This document shows positions 45,001 through 55,683 of a stretch of DNA of 64,000 nucleotides, in pieces. Each line of letters opens with the position of its first letter. The stretch's first letter is position 1. Below the pieces are notes generated by a model, which was given only the letters and a program-made list of their open reading frames with translations, did not search any database and was not told the DNA's origin. The position numbers and the translations under genes are program-made. Source of the stretch: Oxytropis ochrocephala (taxonomy: Eukaryota; Streptophyta; Magnoliopsida; Fabales; Fabaceae); contig CM037090.1 of NCBI GenBank assembly GCA_020916435.1, forward strand, positions 26,832,522 through 26,896,521. The letters run 5' to 3'.

Positions 45001-46098
45001 GTCCCAATACTTGATATTCTTGTCATACCCAGCACTCAAAAACTTGGTCCCATCATTGCTAAAACAAATATCCCTAACAGCTTTGGAATGTCCCATGTAA
45101 GTTCTCATGCATTTCCCAGTATTGAAAACATCCCAAATCTTAACCTTTGTATCCATGCCTGCAGAGAGAATCAAATGACCAGACTTGGGGAAAAAGCGAA
45201 TAGCAGAAACCCCTTTTGTGTGACCACTCCAAGTGTGAACCAATCTTTTAGGTATATAACAGTGATCATTACTAGCCTTTGCATCTTTTGGAGGTGCAAT
45301 CCAAGACCTACCTTGGTAATCCCTTTCTTCTTTCCCATGAAAAGTACTCTTATCATTAACAACCTCAGTCTTCTCCCCTCCAAAACCACTCTTCTCTTCC
45401 CCTTTCTTCTTCGCATGCTCTTCCGCATACTTCTTCTGCTCCTCCGTCAACTCACCCTGCAACCCTTCTTTCTTCCCAGCCCAAGGACTCTTCTTGTTCT
45501 TCAACAACCACACATCGGAAGCCGGGTTTTCAATCTCAATACCATTGTCATCATCATTGTCGTCGTTATTCTCTTCCTCATCCTGATTCTCTTCCTTCTT
45601 CTTCTTGGACTCTATTCTCCGCTTCTTCTGCTCATGGCGGGGGATATTGTAGACGGAGGCAGCGTTGTTCTTTTGTAAAGCATCGTAATCGCCAACGTAA
45701 TTTGAAGCTGAGGGGTCGGCAGCATAGCCAAACTTGTGAAAAGTATTGTACTGTTCGTCGAAGAGGAAGGGTTCAATGGCGGCGTCTTCAACGAAGCCGA
45801 GTTTATGGTTGCGCATCCCTTGGGCTATGCCGTCTTTAGCGTAGGGGTGAGAAGGGCCTTGGATGGGGGCCCAGAGCTGATCGTAGGTAGGATTGAAGCC
45901 CACGGCGTGTTGGGTCGGGTCGATGGGTTTCGAGAGAGTTTTTTGGTCGGAAACGGTGAGGGCGAGCATGGTATCGTCGACCTTAGGGGCGGCGGAACGG
46001 CCAGGGAGGAGACGGGGAGGGGAGGAATCTTCCGGCGAGTTAGGGTTTTGAATTGGGGAGTTTGGATCGTCGTCTGAGTATTGGTGAATGAGATCCAT
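42020..46098 (-). CDS. PRP17: Pre-mRNA-processing factor 17 (PRP17/CDC40), WD40 protein
   Basis: A spliceosome component acting in the second catalytic step, in the nucleus. Exon 1 is 46098-44348. It carries an N-terminal region with GFNPTYDQLWAPIQGP and SNYVGDYDALQK, a Lys/Glu-rich stretch, WLLKNKKSPWAGK and FHGKEERDYQGRSWIAPP, all family hallmarks. From about residue 280 seven WD40 repeats follow, beginning TWSGHTKGVSAIRFFPKSGH. The canonical end KYWD is completed only by splicing: TAC TG then GTAAGT at 44347, and a second exon beginning G GAC TAG at 42026-42020 behind TTTGCAG. The spliced protein is 585 residues, the usual family size. The 2321-bp intron holds a LINE remnant. If the intron were retained, translation would stop right after the tryptophan, losing only the final aspartate. 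Confidence 0.95.
42990..43600 (-). mobile_element. LINE reverse-transcriptase remnant in PRP17 intron
   Basis: The minus strand carries, in broken frames, SSNLEVKMDEHG, then NHRIQVGWMKWRNDS, then KLKEKIYHATVNLAMLYG, matching the downstream part of plant LINE reverse transcriptases (consensus of the type AGWxKWR and KLKGKFYRTAxRPAMLYG). Downstream ENVTMDELLGLE and EKLE pieces continue the match. Many stops and frameshifts are present. Confidence 0.75.
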
Positions 46099-46460
46099 TA
46101 TGGATATTAATGTGATGAAAATTGCAAGAGAGGAATAGTGAGTGAGTATGGAGAGTGAACGTTAAGGAATTAGTATGCTGTGCAGTGCAACGCGAGTCGC
46201 AATAGTTATGATGAGAGAGAGGCGAGAGGGAAATAGAGGAATATATTGAGAAAGGAGTGGTTAAGGACCATCAGCGAGACACGGGAGGCGGTGGTTTGCG
46301 ACAAGGGAGAGAGACCAATGTGAAGTGCAGCGGTCGGATGGAGGATATGGCGACAAATTGACGGCGGTTGAAAGGGGAGGGGGAAGCTCAAAGGCTTAAA
46401 AATTGTTTTTTTTTTTTACCCACAGTACCTCACTCTCACCCCCATAACTCATTTTATTCC
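46099..46460 (-). promoter_or_regulatory. PRP17 upstream region
   Basis: Sequence immediately upstream of the PRP17 ATG; it should hold the promoter and 5' UTR. It is relatively GC-rich with GAGAG-type repeats near 46210-46230 but no clear TATA box. Confidence 0.35.
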
Positions 46461-46464
46461 TGAA

Positions 46465-46500
46465 CTAGTCATGTACCCGTCCGTCCTACGGAGGGCAGAT
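46465..46500 (-). mobile_element. Helitron-like 3' terminus
   Basis: On the minus strand GCCCTCCGTAGGACGGACGG forms a GC-rich hairpin, followed by GTACATGA, CTAG (46468-46465) and T. This is the Helitron 3' signature. Where the element begins is unknown. Confidence 0.55.
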
Positions 46501-47559
46501 AATATATGTTCTGATGATCGAAAGTTTACTAAATGCAAAAAAAAAAAAAGCTTTTGAGGTAAAAAAACGGCTGAATGGGGTAATTAAATTTGCGACACCA
46601 CCCGCATCGGAATTAGAGGTACATGCTAACATTTCAATAAAGGCTATTGATCATTATTGACTTCCCACATGGGGTGTAGTTTCTAATGTCAATCAAAGAT
46701 CTTACAAAAGACAAAAACCACTTTGTGATATTAGATTGAAGGTCTTCATAAAACTTCCACCACTCCAAACACCTACACTACTACGGATCTATTACATCTA
46801 GAAAAGAGGGAAACACTTTTAAATTTTTTTAAATGAAAATCATAGGGAAACAAATTCAAAAGATTGTATTTGCTAAACTCAAAAATATTTTATCCCCCAA
46901 TTCCATTTTAGAGTGACCTCTCCCTGTAAACGACTAACAAAGATCCTCTCTCTTCATCAACATCTCCCTCCCAAACCCTCACATTTGACAACCATTCACC
47001 GCACTTTTCTATCGTTGAACCTCACCACAGCATCTTCTATCATTGCTTGCTTGGTGGAAGTCGTTGCCGCCAAAAACCCCTCAAAATCTGTCAAACACAC
47101 AGACACAAAATTAAACAAATTCCAGTATCGATTAACTGTAATCAAGAAATCAAGAGAATCTTGTGTTGATGTGTGGCTTGCACGCGCTATGGTGATGTGT
47201 CGTTCTAAATAATCACACCCTTCACATGTATAACCAAAATTATATTCAAACATAAGATGAATGTGCAATAAGGTTTTGAATAATTTTAGAAAATAATGAA
47301 TATAACAGAGTAAGAAATAAAAAACTTGCTTGAAAAATCTCTCATATTGCAAACTCTATAAATTTTTATTGAATACACAAACAGGAAAATGCACATTCAA
47401 TCAAGAAGATACTTACCCAAGAGAATGGATTTCCAAAAAGTACCCAAATAAAAAGTTCTGAAATCAGTATTTTGACTACTTAAATAGACTCAGAAGGATC
47501 CCATTCTAACCTTTGCTAAAGTGTTCGACTGGAAAAACCATAGTTATCAAAATCGAGAT
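46501..47559. other. Spacer, no supported gene
   Basis: An open frame of about 99 codons near 46913-47212 has no recognisable domain, and an overlapping frame runs antisense. I treat both as chance. The region may be part of the Helitron whose end lies at 46465. Confidence 0.35.
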
Positions 47560-47715
47560 TCTACACAAGATCGAGAGGGGGGTAGCGAAATCGAAAATCG
47601 TAAAATCGCAAGTAGAATCGGAAGATTCTACCGAAAAAAAGTGTCGGAATTTGTAGAATCGGGAGGGGTTAAGAAAATTGTAACTCGTAAAATCGTAAGT
47701 AGAATCGTAATATTC
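47560..47715 (+). repeat. AATCG-rich degenerate repeat array (left)
   Basis: Short units of the type GTAGAATCG and GTAAAATCG recur about ten times with spacers. A very similar array in the same orientation lies at 53405-53505, on the other side of the 5.1-kb MULE. Confidence 0.7.
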
Positions 47716-48189
47716 TTCTTTTTTTTCTATATAAAAAGGGATTAATAATTCAAAATAAGGTATTTTTAGAGAAAAGGGGGTGTGGTTAGAAAAATGGGAA
47801 TATTAATTCAAAAAATGGGGTGCCATTTACAATATACACTTTTTTGGGCCAAACCCATTTCACTAACCCTTATTTGAAAGGGTTTTTTTTTTGCTGTTAC
47901 TTTTACCACACCCCCTCCTACTCCAAACACACCCCCTCACCCTACACATTTACCAAACTAACCCCACTTACAATTCTATTTCCCTCTCTATCCCTCTCCC
48001 TCTTCTTCTCCAACACCCAAAAACACTCCCTCTCCAACACCTAAACCTCCCCTCTCTCCACTCCAAAACCCACCCATCCTCACCTTCATCATTCACTCCC
48101 ATTCAACTACCCATCATTGTGACTAGCTCAAGTAATAACCCTACCAAACATTTTTCATTTTGGTTCTGCTTTTGAGTTTTTTACGCCAT

Positions 48190-48345
48190 TTTTTTTTCTC
48201 GCAAACGCGCTCGGTTCGAGCAGTCGTCGTTCAACATGTTCGCATGAACGTGTTCGAACAAGTGTTACCGGGTGTGAATTTGATTTGTTCGAACAAATTT
48301 CATTCGAACATGTTCGCATGAGGCCGTTCGAACAGCGCGTATGAC
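48190..48345. repeat. Left subterminal array of TTCGAACA motifs
   Basis: The motif GTTCGAAC or close variants (GGTTCGAG, GTTCAAC, TGTTCGCATGA, ATTCGAACA) occurs about eight times. The core TTCGAA is palindromic. The same motif recurs at the right side of the element (51808-52045), which suggests transposase binding sites. That role is inference. Confidence 0.75.
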
Positions 48346-48559
48346 AAAGAATCGATAAGTTGCGGCTTTTCGCGAGTTTTTTTTTTTAATGGATGAAAAT
48401 GAGGGTGCATCTAGAAAGCGATTGAGTTGTCAATCAGAGAAAATTTGAGATGTCAATCGTCGCGATTGACATCTCAACCGACGTTGTTGAATCCCAAGAC
48501 TTTACTAGTTCCTTCCAAACCGATACGGTAGAATGAATTAGTTGTTTTAATTTTAGCTA

Positions 48560-50060
48560 ACTATTCAAATTATGTAATCGACACATGGTAATTGAATTTC
48601 GCTTATTTCCTACTCGTGAGGAGCTGACTTGGAGTGCGTGCGGTTGGGAAATCTCTTGGGATGGTGATTGTTATAGGAAGATCGACACCGACGACGATCA
48701 GGTAAACAATACTGCATGTTGATTTGTGATAAAGCTGGATCATATAAGACAAATGTTGAGGAAGGCACAAACACTAGAAAATGTTGTTGTCCCTTCAGAC
48801 TGAAAGGGAAATTTATTAAGAAGCTTGGAGGATGGATTTTGAGGGTTATGAATGGAACTCATAACCACAGGATGGTTACTTATCATGATGGACGTCCGTA
48901 CATTGGTAGGTTAACTTCAGAAGAGAAGGAACTAGTGACTAGAATGACTAGGAATCATACTCGGCCTAAATTGATCCTTAATGAGTCGAAAATTGATGAA
49001 GCTCGATGATAACTATACGGTTGTGAAACAAATATACAAGCGCTGCGTCAAAGGCAACGGCGGCTATGCGTGAGGTAGGGTGAGCTCCAACAACTCATGT
49101 TTTATTTGCAACGCGATAATTATGTTTCTTGGACTCGACTTGCGAGGCGGAACTACGGTTGTGAAAGACATCTTTTGGGCCCATCCTCGATTCTATTGAG
49201 CTTCTCAACACCTTCCCAATTGTTTTGTTGATTGATTCCACATATAAAACCAACCGTGCAGTGTATCCGTTGGTTGAGATCGTTAGTGTGACCTCAACAG
49301 AGAAGACTTACTCTGCTTGCATTTGCTTATGTCAATTGGGAGAGGATGGATAACTTTGCATGGGTTCTTGAGAAATTGAGGGGTTTATTTAGGAAGCAGG
49401 ATGAACTTCCGCAAGTCATACTTCTTGCGAGAGACACGGGTATGATGAATGCTCTGCAGCGAAAGAATATTTCCAACATCTGCAAACTTGTTGTGCCAAT
49501 TTCACATTAAGAAAAATGTGAGGGCCAAAGCAAGGCTCATTGTGAAAGACCAAGTTGTTGTTAATGACATTATGGGTGCATTTCTATCTCATGTCCATGC
49601 GAAGACTACGGAAGAGTATGATTATGAGTTGGTCTGCGCTTAACGACTTGGCGGCTCCTTATCCCGGGCCATACACAAGATGTGAAGACCACACGCTGGA
49701 CCCTTCAAGGAAAAGTTTATTGATGCATGGATAAATAAGCATATGCACCTTGGCAACACTACCACCAACAGAGTTGAGTCCGCACACTCTCACTTGAAGC
49801 AAATATTACGAGACAAGAGGGAGATTTGTGCAAGTCTTTGGGATGGAATGCGACCATGCTTAGGATACAACATTCGACCTTAAAATGCACTTGAGCATAG
49901 TTTGAGTAGAGTGAAAGTTCAACACTTGAAGAAGAAGATTTTTGATGAAATTAAGGGTTTAGTTTCATCTAATGCTATAGACCATATTTTGGGAGAGATG
50001 CACGAGCATCGATCCGTTTCACTTAGCCCATCATTATGTCGATGCACGCCGTGACTACAC
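48560..50060 (+). pseudogene. Decayed MULE transposase
   Basis: 48716-49009 encodes KAGSYKTNVEEGTNTRKCCC and WILRVMNGTHNHRM, the zinc-binding FAR1/WRKY-like part of MULE transposases. Downstream, in shifting frames, come IELLNTFPIVLLIDSTYKTN (first catalytic Asp in LLIDSTYKTN), VILLARDTGMMNALQ (where a D is usually seen in the TDRD-type motif), LLCQFHIKKNV (CxFH motif) and TTTNRVESAHSHLKQIL (third catalytic Glu). Stops and frameshifts between the blocks show that it is inactive. It resembles OTU-containing MULEs of plants. Confidence 0.85.
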
Positions 50061-50099
50061 ACGGACTACCATGTGCATGTGAGCTTTCAAGGTATGATG

Positions 50100-50760
50100 T
50101 ACACTCATACAATCGTTATTTTGTCTATAAACCGGATCCGTTTTGATGGGTTGTCACTAAATCAATGTCGCTTTTTTTGGGGGGTTATGATGGATCGCAC
50201 TCCATTCTCGTTGAGCATGATTCACCAACATTGGCGAGGTTGAATTTCAAAATACGCATGACAGAGGCAATGGATGATGAGTTGAGTGTAGACATTGAAC
50301 TTGAAGCTATCGGAAAGAAGGTTTGAGGCATCCGATCACGCCAGGTAGAGTTATGATTAAGGCAAAAGCACGTGAATTGGCATTCCCGCACCGACTTCTA
50401 TGTGTCCACCTCGGATACGATCATTACAAAGGGAGCACCAAAAAAGATAAGTAAGGGAATGTTGATTACTCAACAAAGCGAGACAAGTCATTTTGGGAAC
50501 ATGTAGATGACAAATTTGACTCCCAGTGGTTCATCTAGTGGATGTTTTGCTCAATCTCGTAAACAACCTACTCCCCAAAGCAAGAGTGGAACGTCTACAA
50601 ACCCATACGATTCGTTCAACTCCTGCTCTACTTTGTCAACGTGTCCAAAGACCTAATCCATCACAAAGCAAAAAGAGAACTCAAGTCGACAAAGCTACTA
50701 CAATCCCTACTCCTCCACTACATAAGAAACCAACACCCACACCTATTGTTACGTGAGCTC
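50100..50760 (+). pseudogene. Linker region of MULE protein, decayed
   Basis: Pieces such as YHVHVSFQG-like and a Ser/Thr/Pro-rich stretch with QRVQRPNPSQSKKRTQ lie between the transposase and OTU parts, as in other MULEs of this kind. No intact frame spans the region. Confidence 0.45.
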
Positions 50761-50859
50761 GCCATCACTCATCGCTTTTTCAAGCTCTTACTTTGACACC
50801 ACTCCTGTTCTTACAATCCTATCCTATTGTTACATCTGTCTTTGTTATGGATGTATTTA

Positions 50860-51580
50860 ATACATACATAATAGGGATCTTAGCATACATGCGTCCCTAT
50901 GTTGAAAAACTTGTTAACGTGGTTGGTGATGGTAATCGTGGATTCCGGTGTATTGCGGCATTTCTTGGAAGGGGCGAGGAGGCTTGGCAATCGATCGGAA
51001 ATCGATCGATGGAGTAAACAACCAATACAATGACTTCTACACTGATCGTATGGTGGTATTGGTAAGGTCACATTTTTGATGAAGTCGTTGTTGAGGGCAC
51101 ATCATGGGAACAATGTTGAAGATAATTGGATGACTATACCGGAAATGGTATCCGATCGATAAATAAGTACAAAGTTGTCCCGAGTTGTTGGTCACCTAAT
51201 TGTTGTTACACAATTTTTCCCTTCAATGTTGCGCCATTCGAAAGTGCCCGAAGCGATTCAACATCCTATTCGTGCGAAACACAAACACTTTGTACAGGTA
51301 AAGTGTCTTCTATTTAGATTCAGTGTAGTCATTCCAAAACATTACATAACATTATGTTTTTTGTTGTCTTTTTGAAGATCTTTATGAAGCCTGGAAGTCC
51401 AATGCCCCTGCCGGATTTGATGTGGATGACTAATAGGGCACCCATAGCAAAGGGTTGGGACTCGCTTTTTATTAGCCGAATGCAAAAGTGGAAGTGTTTG
51501 CTCATACAATCACAACCCCCCCATCCCCTTCCTTGTGTAGATTTAAGTAAAGATACTGATGGTAGTCAATGTTAAATTAG
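50860..51580 (+). pseudogene. OTU-like cysteine protease domain of the MULE, decayed
   Basis: The frame at 50793-51017 encodes KLVNVVGDGNRGFRCIAAFL followed by GRGEEAW, the start of an OTU-type domain of plant MULEs. The canonical motif is DGNC, where Cys is the nucleophile; here the residue is Arg. Further pieces (WMTIPEM; SRVVGHLIVVTQFFPSMLR; RAKHKHFVQ) follow in other frames, covering the rest of the domain with stops between. The protein cannot be a working protease. Confidence 0.8.
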
Positions 51581-51807
51581 ATTTATAATTTTGGTACACA
51601 ACTTTGTATATGAATCTTGGTAGACAACTTTTGAAATCACCAACACTGTGATTCTGTAGACAACTTTTGAAGTCAATGTTAAGTTAGAGACATCTCTCTT
51701 GTATTATGCAGAGATTCTCTGTAATAATTATGCTCGATGCATTCAAAACTTAAACTGGAAATAAACCATCACTGTGTTTCTGTTTCTGCAAGTTTCTGTT
51801 TCTGCAT

Positions 51808-52045
51808 AACAATGGTTCGAATGACACCATTCGAACGCCTGTTCGAACGGAACCATTCGAACAGGTTCGCATAAAGCCATGCGAGGCAGCAATAACACAC
51901 CCTCACACACACATTTTGCAATATTTATTAACACGCATGAGGTCGTTCGAACCTGTTCGAACGATCTCGTTCGAACAGCAAAAATTCCTTAACACGCATG
52001 AGTTCGTTCGAACAGGTTCGCCCAACGTCGTTCGAACAGTCACTT
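51808..52045. repeat. Right subterminal array of TTCGAACA motifs
   Basis: About ten copies of GTTCGAAC or one-mismatch variants in both orientations, with interspersed ACGCATGAG blocks matching those at the left array (CGCATGAACG, CGCATGAGGC). Confidence 0.78.
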
Positions 52046-52140
52046 AAACCACGCCACACGAGCGTCCCACGCGAGGTCATTTCTGAAAAAAAAAGATTAG
52101 GGCGTGCGAGTAGTAGGAGGGTGTGGGAAAAGTAAAAGCC

Positions 52141-53010
52141 TTTTTTTTTTTTTGACCCCGACCCCATCCTCCCACCCCCCACCCAATACCAAAAACCCCA
52201 AAATGCCCTTTGAAACTTAATTTTTTTAAAAAAATAAATAAATCGTATATACTCCTTTGGGTGCGTATATCGATGGCTATTTTTCACAATCCAATCGTAT
52301 ATACGTGCTCAAAGGGGTATATACGATGCACTTTTTTTTTTAATAATTTGTTTTAATTTTTATTGTTAAAAGGCTACTAAAAATTCGTAGTAAAAAAATT
52401 ATAAAAATCAAAAAATCTAACTAAGGCCAAAATTTTTTAGATTATAAAAAATTAAAAAAATCGTAAAAAATAGTAAATGGAATTTGGGATTTTGAGGTAG
52501 TAGTCCCATAAGAAGTCTCTTCTAAGGGAGTCTTGATTCTTGATTTTTTCGGATTTAATAGTTGTGGTTTCATTACGATCGGAGTATGTTGCCCAAAACC
52601 GATTTTGTAGCCTAAATTATTCGTTCGACGTATAACATCGCCACGCTTTTAACGAACTACACACAAAACCTATTTTCGGGACTTATATAATTTTTATTTG
52701 ACTTAAAAAAATTAAAAAAATACAATGGGGTCGATATACACACACAGGGGGTATATATACGACCACTATTTTTAGGCATCGTATATACACCTCCCAAGGC
52801 GTATATACGATTAAGGTGAGGTTTCCAATCGTATATACGCCTTGGGGTGTATATACGATGCCTAAATGCATAGGGTCGTATATATACCCCCGTGTGTATA
52901 TACGATTGGTCAAAAATTTGTAAAAAAATACGTTTTGAAAGGGCATTTTGGGGTTTTCAGTGTGGGTGGGGGTTTATGGGGATGGGGTGGGGGTACCAAA
53001 AAAAAAACCC
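52141..53010. mobile_element. GTATATAC-family element, copy A (right part of the composite MULE)
   Basis: About 870 bp with C-rich left end (GACCCCGACCCCATCC) and inverted G-rich right end (GGATGGGG-type, GGGGTACC, then A-run and CCC). GTATATAC palindromes, often CGTATATACG, cluster near both ends. It aligns over its length with copy B at 54752-55683 in the same orientation. It lacks its own target duplication: the sequence left of it is the inner MULE TIR, while the right flank duplication matches the far left end of the MULE. Confidence 0.8.
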
Positions 53011-53019
53011 TATTTGAAA

Positions 53020-53404
53020 TTAGGATACTTGGCAGACCCTAGTTTTGGCACTTTGCTGCTGCAATACCAGTAACATGACTTCCTCTTCTCACTTTTTTTT
53101 TTTTTTTTTCAATTTCTTCTTCTTCTTCTTCACACGATAGCTGCTCCTCTTCTTTTTCTTCTTCTTCTTCTTCACGACAACAAAAAACAGATCTGGCCGG
53201 AATACGAAGAACCACCATGACAACAAAGACATGCGCGGAGATCTCGCCCAAAGATCGGGATCGATTTTCACGCAGATCCGACCCGTTTGTGTTGTTTTCC
53301 CTGATCGCGCTTCTGCTGCGATTTTCAAGCAAAATCGCAAATGAAATCGCCAAATCGTTCGATTTCACCAAAACTCGCACGATTTCGCAAATTTTCCGGT
53401 TCTG
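53020..53404. other. Spacer with CTT-rich tract
   Basis: Between the MULE and the AATCG array. It contains a T/CTT-rich tract at about 53081-53175. Open frames here are artefacts of the tract. Confidence 0.45.
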
Positions 53405-53505
53405 CTTCAAAATCGAATCGTAGGGGGGTGTGTAGAATCGTAAAATCGTGCTAAAGAATCGTAAAATCGTAGGGGTGTGTAGATTCGTAAAATCGTGGTG
53501 GCGGC
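53405..53505 (+). repeat. AATCG-rich degenerate repeat array (right)
   Basis: Units GTAGAATCGTAAAATCG and variants in tandem, interspersed with AGGGGTGTGT. The same units occur at 47560-47715. Before the MULE inserted, the two arrays would have been only about 550 bases apart. Confidence 0.7.
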
Positions 53506-53840
53506 TTGAGGAGGAGATCGAGTGAAGAAGTTAGAAACAAATAGAAAGAAAAAATGGAGAAGATTATGAGAAAGTTTTGAGAGAGAAGAGTATGCAACTC
53601 ACTGGACACCAATTTTTTATGAAACCCAATCTCTCTGCTGCTTTTTTTCTTTCTTCTTCCTTCTTCTTTGTTCTTTTTTTTTCTTTTCAGATTTGTTGTT
53701 GTCTCTTTGATTTTCCATATGGGAGAGAAGAAAAGAGTAATATGGGAGCGTATGAGAGAGAAAGAGGTTGAAGTGTGTTTCACACACAATCACTAAACGA
53801 CAAGTACTGTAATGATTGTTATTGGGCCCCCATGTGTTTG

Positions 53841-53872
<32 letters not shown>

Positions 53873-54079
53873 AGCCTTTTGAAGGTGGCCACGTGATTTC
53901 CTCTACATACTCTCACAATAAAACGTTGTACGTACTTTGTGAAAACACTCACATTTTGCCTTGGTTTTTCACTTTTCCTTCACAAATATAGACTTGTCCC
54001 GCTAATTTGCATGTAAAATCTCCAAAATTCACGTGATTTGCTGCTCTTTCAGCAGCTTCACCTATTGTTTTTATATGTG
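53506..54079. other. Spacer, no gene
   Basis: Pyrimidine- and purine-rich blocks plus a GT microsatellite. No protein domain is recognised in the open frames. Confidence 0.45.
53840..53869. repeat. (GT)n microsatellite
   Basis: About 15 GT dinucleotides without interruption. Confidence 0.97.
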
Positions 54080-54600
54080 CGGGATTTACCCCCAAATTTT
54101 TTTTAAAAAAAAGCTTTTTAAAAAAATTTCCGGAAATACCTCACAAAATGGTATTTCGTGTTCATTTTTTTTCTCAAAAAAATATGTTGGGATTCCCGGA
54201 TTTACCTCATAGGTAGGTAAATCCGGTTCATATTTTACGAACTGGATTTACCTACTTATGAGGTAAATCAGGAAATCCAAATTCTTATTTTGGTAAATCT
54301 GGGGGATTCCCGGATTTACCAAGAATTTAGGTAAATTCGGTTAGCAATTTACGAACCGAATTTAGGTGTAAATTCGGAAAAAAAATTGCCAAAGTTACAA
54401 AAAATTGCAAAAGTGAACCGAACTTATGTGTATTTTCGGGTGGTTTTCCGAAAATAGTGTAAATCCTGATTTTTTCTAAATTGATTCTAGGATTTATGGT
54501 TTTTGTTAGTTATTTAAGGGTGTTTTTGTCCAAAAGTGACAAAATGGGGGTATAGGTGACAACTTGGTGGGTGAAAAAAAATCCTTAAAAATTATCTATT
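54080..54600. mobile_element. Hairpin-rich element remnant with GGTAAATCCGG motifs
   Basis: 54187-54280 is a long imperfect hairpin (arms about 42 nt) made of CCGGATTTACCTCAT and its inverse. A second inverted pair follows around 54308-54375 (GGATTTACCAAG, GGTAAATTCGG). The right end GTGAAAAAAAATCCTTAA resembles the terminus of the element at 55778-56757. The matching left end is missing, so it is probably truncated. Confidence 0.6.
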
Positions 54601-54751
54601 CTCCGATTAATGAAATTGATATTGTGCATTGTTAACTAATGATGTTGTGTACCCTAAACTTATGCCATTGTGTAAATTGACAACAGCAAAAAAAAAAGCC
54701 ATTGTGTAAATTGACAAAAAAATTTGAGTAGAATTAGTCTATTTTTTATTT

Positions 54752-55683
54752 GGGTTTTTTCTTTTGGACCCCCACCCCATCCCCTCCCACCCCCACCCAA
54801 TACCAAAAACCCCAAAATGCCCTTTGAAAATTAATTTTTTTTTAAAAATAAATAAATAAATCGTATATACCCCTTTGGGTACGTATATACGATGGATATT
54901 TTTTGTCCAATCGTATATACGTACTCAAAGGGGTATATACGATGCACTTTTTATTTTTTTTAATAATTTGTTTTAATTTTTATTACTAAAAGGCTACTAA
55001 AAATTCGTTAAATAGTCAAAACTACTCCAAAAAATTATAAAAACACCACTAAAAATCTAACAAAACCAAAATAAGGCTATACAAATTTTTTTAGATTTTT
55101 TGGAGACTATGAAAAATTAAAAAAAATCGTAAAAAATAGTAAACGATGGAATTTGGGATTTTGAGGCGGTAGTCCCGTAAGAAGTCCCTTCTAAGGGAGT
55201 CTTGATTCTTGATTTTTTTCGCTTCTAATGGCCGTGGTTTCATTACGATCGGAGTATGTTGCCCAAAACCGATTTTTAGCCTAAATTATTCGCTCGACGT
55301 ATAACATCTTCACGCTTTAACGAACTACACACAAAACCTATTTTCGGACTCATATAATTTTTATTTGACTTAAAAAAATTAAAAAAATACAATGGGGTCG
55401 ATATACACACGGGGGTATATATACTACCCTATGCATTTAGGCATCGTATATACACCTCCCAAGGCGTATATACGATTATGGTGGGGGTTTGCCAATCGTA
55501 TATACGCCTTGGGGGGTGTATATACGATGCCTAAATGCATAGGGTCGTATATATACCCCCCCAGGTGTATATACGATTGGTCAAAAATTTGTAAAAAAAA
55601 TACGTTTTCAGAAGGGCATTTTGGGGTTTTCAGTGTGGGTGGGGGTTTATGGGGATGGGGTGGGGGTACAAAAGAAAAAACCC
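54752..55683. mobile_element. GTATATAC-family element, copy B, perfect 9-bp duplication
   Basis: A 932-bp non-coding element. The termini are GGGTTTTTTCTTTTGGACCC and the inverse TACAAAAGAAAAAACCC. The flanking 9-mers TTTTTATTT at 54743-54751 and 55684-55692 are identical, giving a Mutator-type target duplication, though in T-rich sequence. About nine GTATATAC-containing palindromes lie in two subterminal clusters (54860-54945 and 55440-55575). Confidence 0.85.

Larger units (their letters stand above)
47880..53010 (+). mobile_element. Composite Mutator-like element, perfect 9-bp duplication TATTTGAAA
   Basis: The left terminus begins GGGTTTTTTTTTTTG at 47880 and the right terminus ends with the inverse AAAAAAAAAACCC at 53010. 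Both are flanked by identical TATTTGAAA (47871-47879, 53011-53019). Inside are decayed transposase (about 48560-50000) and OTU-like (about 50880-51575) coding sequences and subterminal GTTCGAAC arrays. The inverse of the left TIR's second block (TTACTTTTACCACACC) is at about 52107-52135, well inside the right border; beyond it lies a second element (52141-53010) that supplies the right end. The whole appears to have moved as one unit. Confidence 0.85.

Noticed and set aside
44986..45678. A 230-codon plus-strand frame
   Set aside because: It is the antisense shadow of the well-supported PRP17 exon.
46913..47212. A 99-codon plus-strand frame
   Set aside because: No domain, and an equally long frame runs antisense over the same bases; likely chance.
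52750..52910. Frames rich in Ile, Tyr and Thr around the GTATATAC palindromes
   Set aside because: They are translations of palindromic DNA motifs and read similarly on both strands.
53039..53410. Minus-strand frames full of Glu and Lys
   Set aside because: Product of the CTT/T-rich tract at 53081-53175; low complexity.
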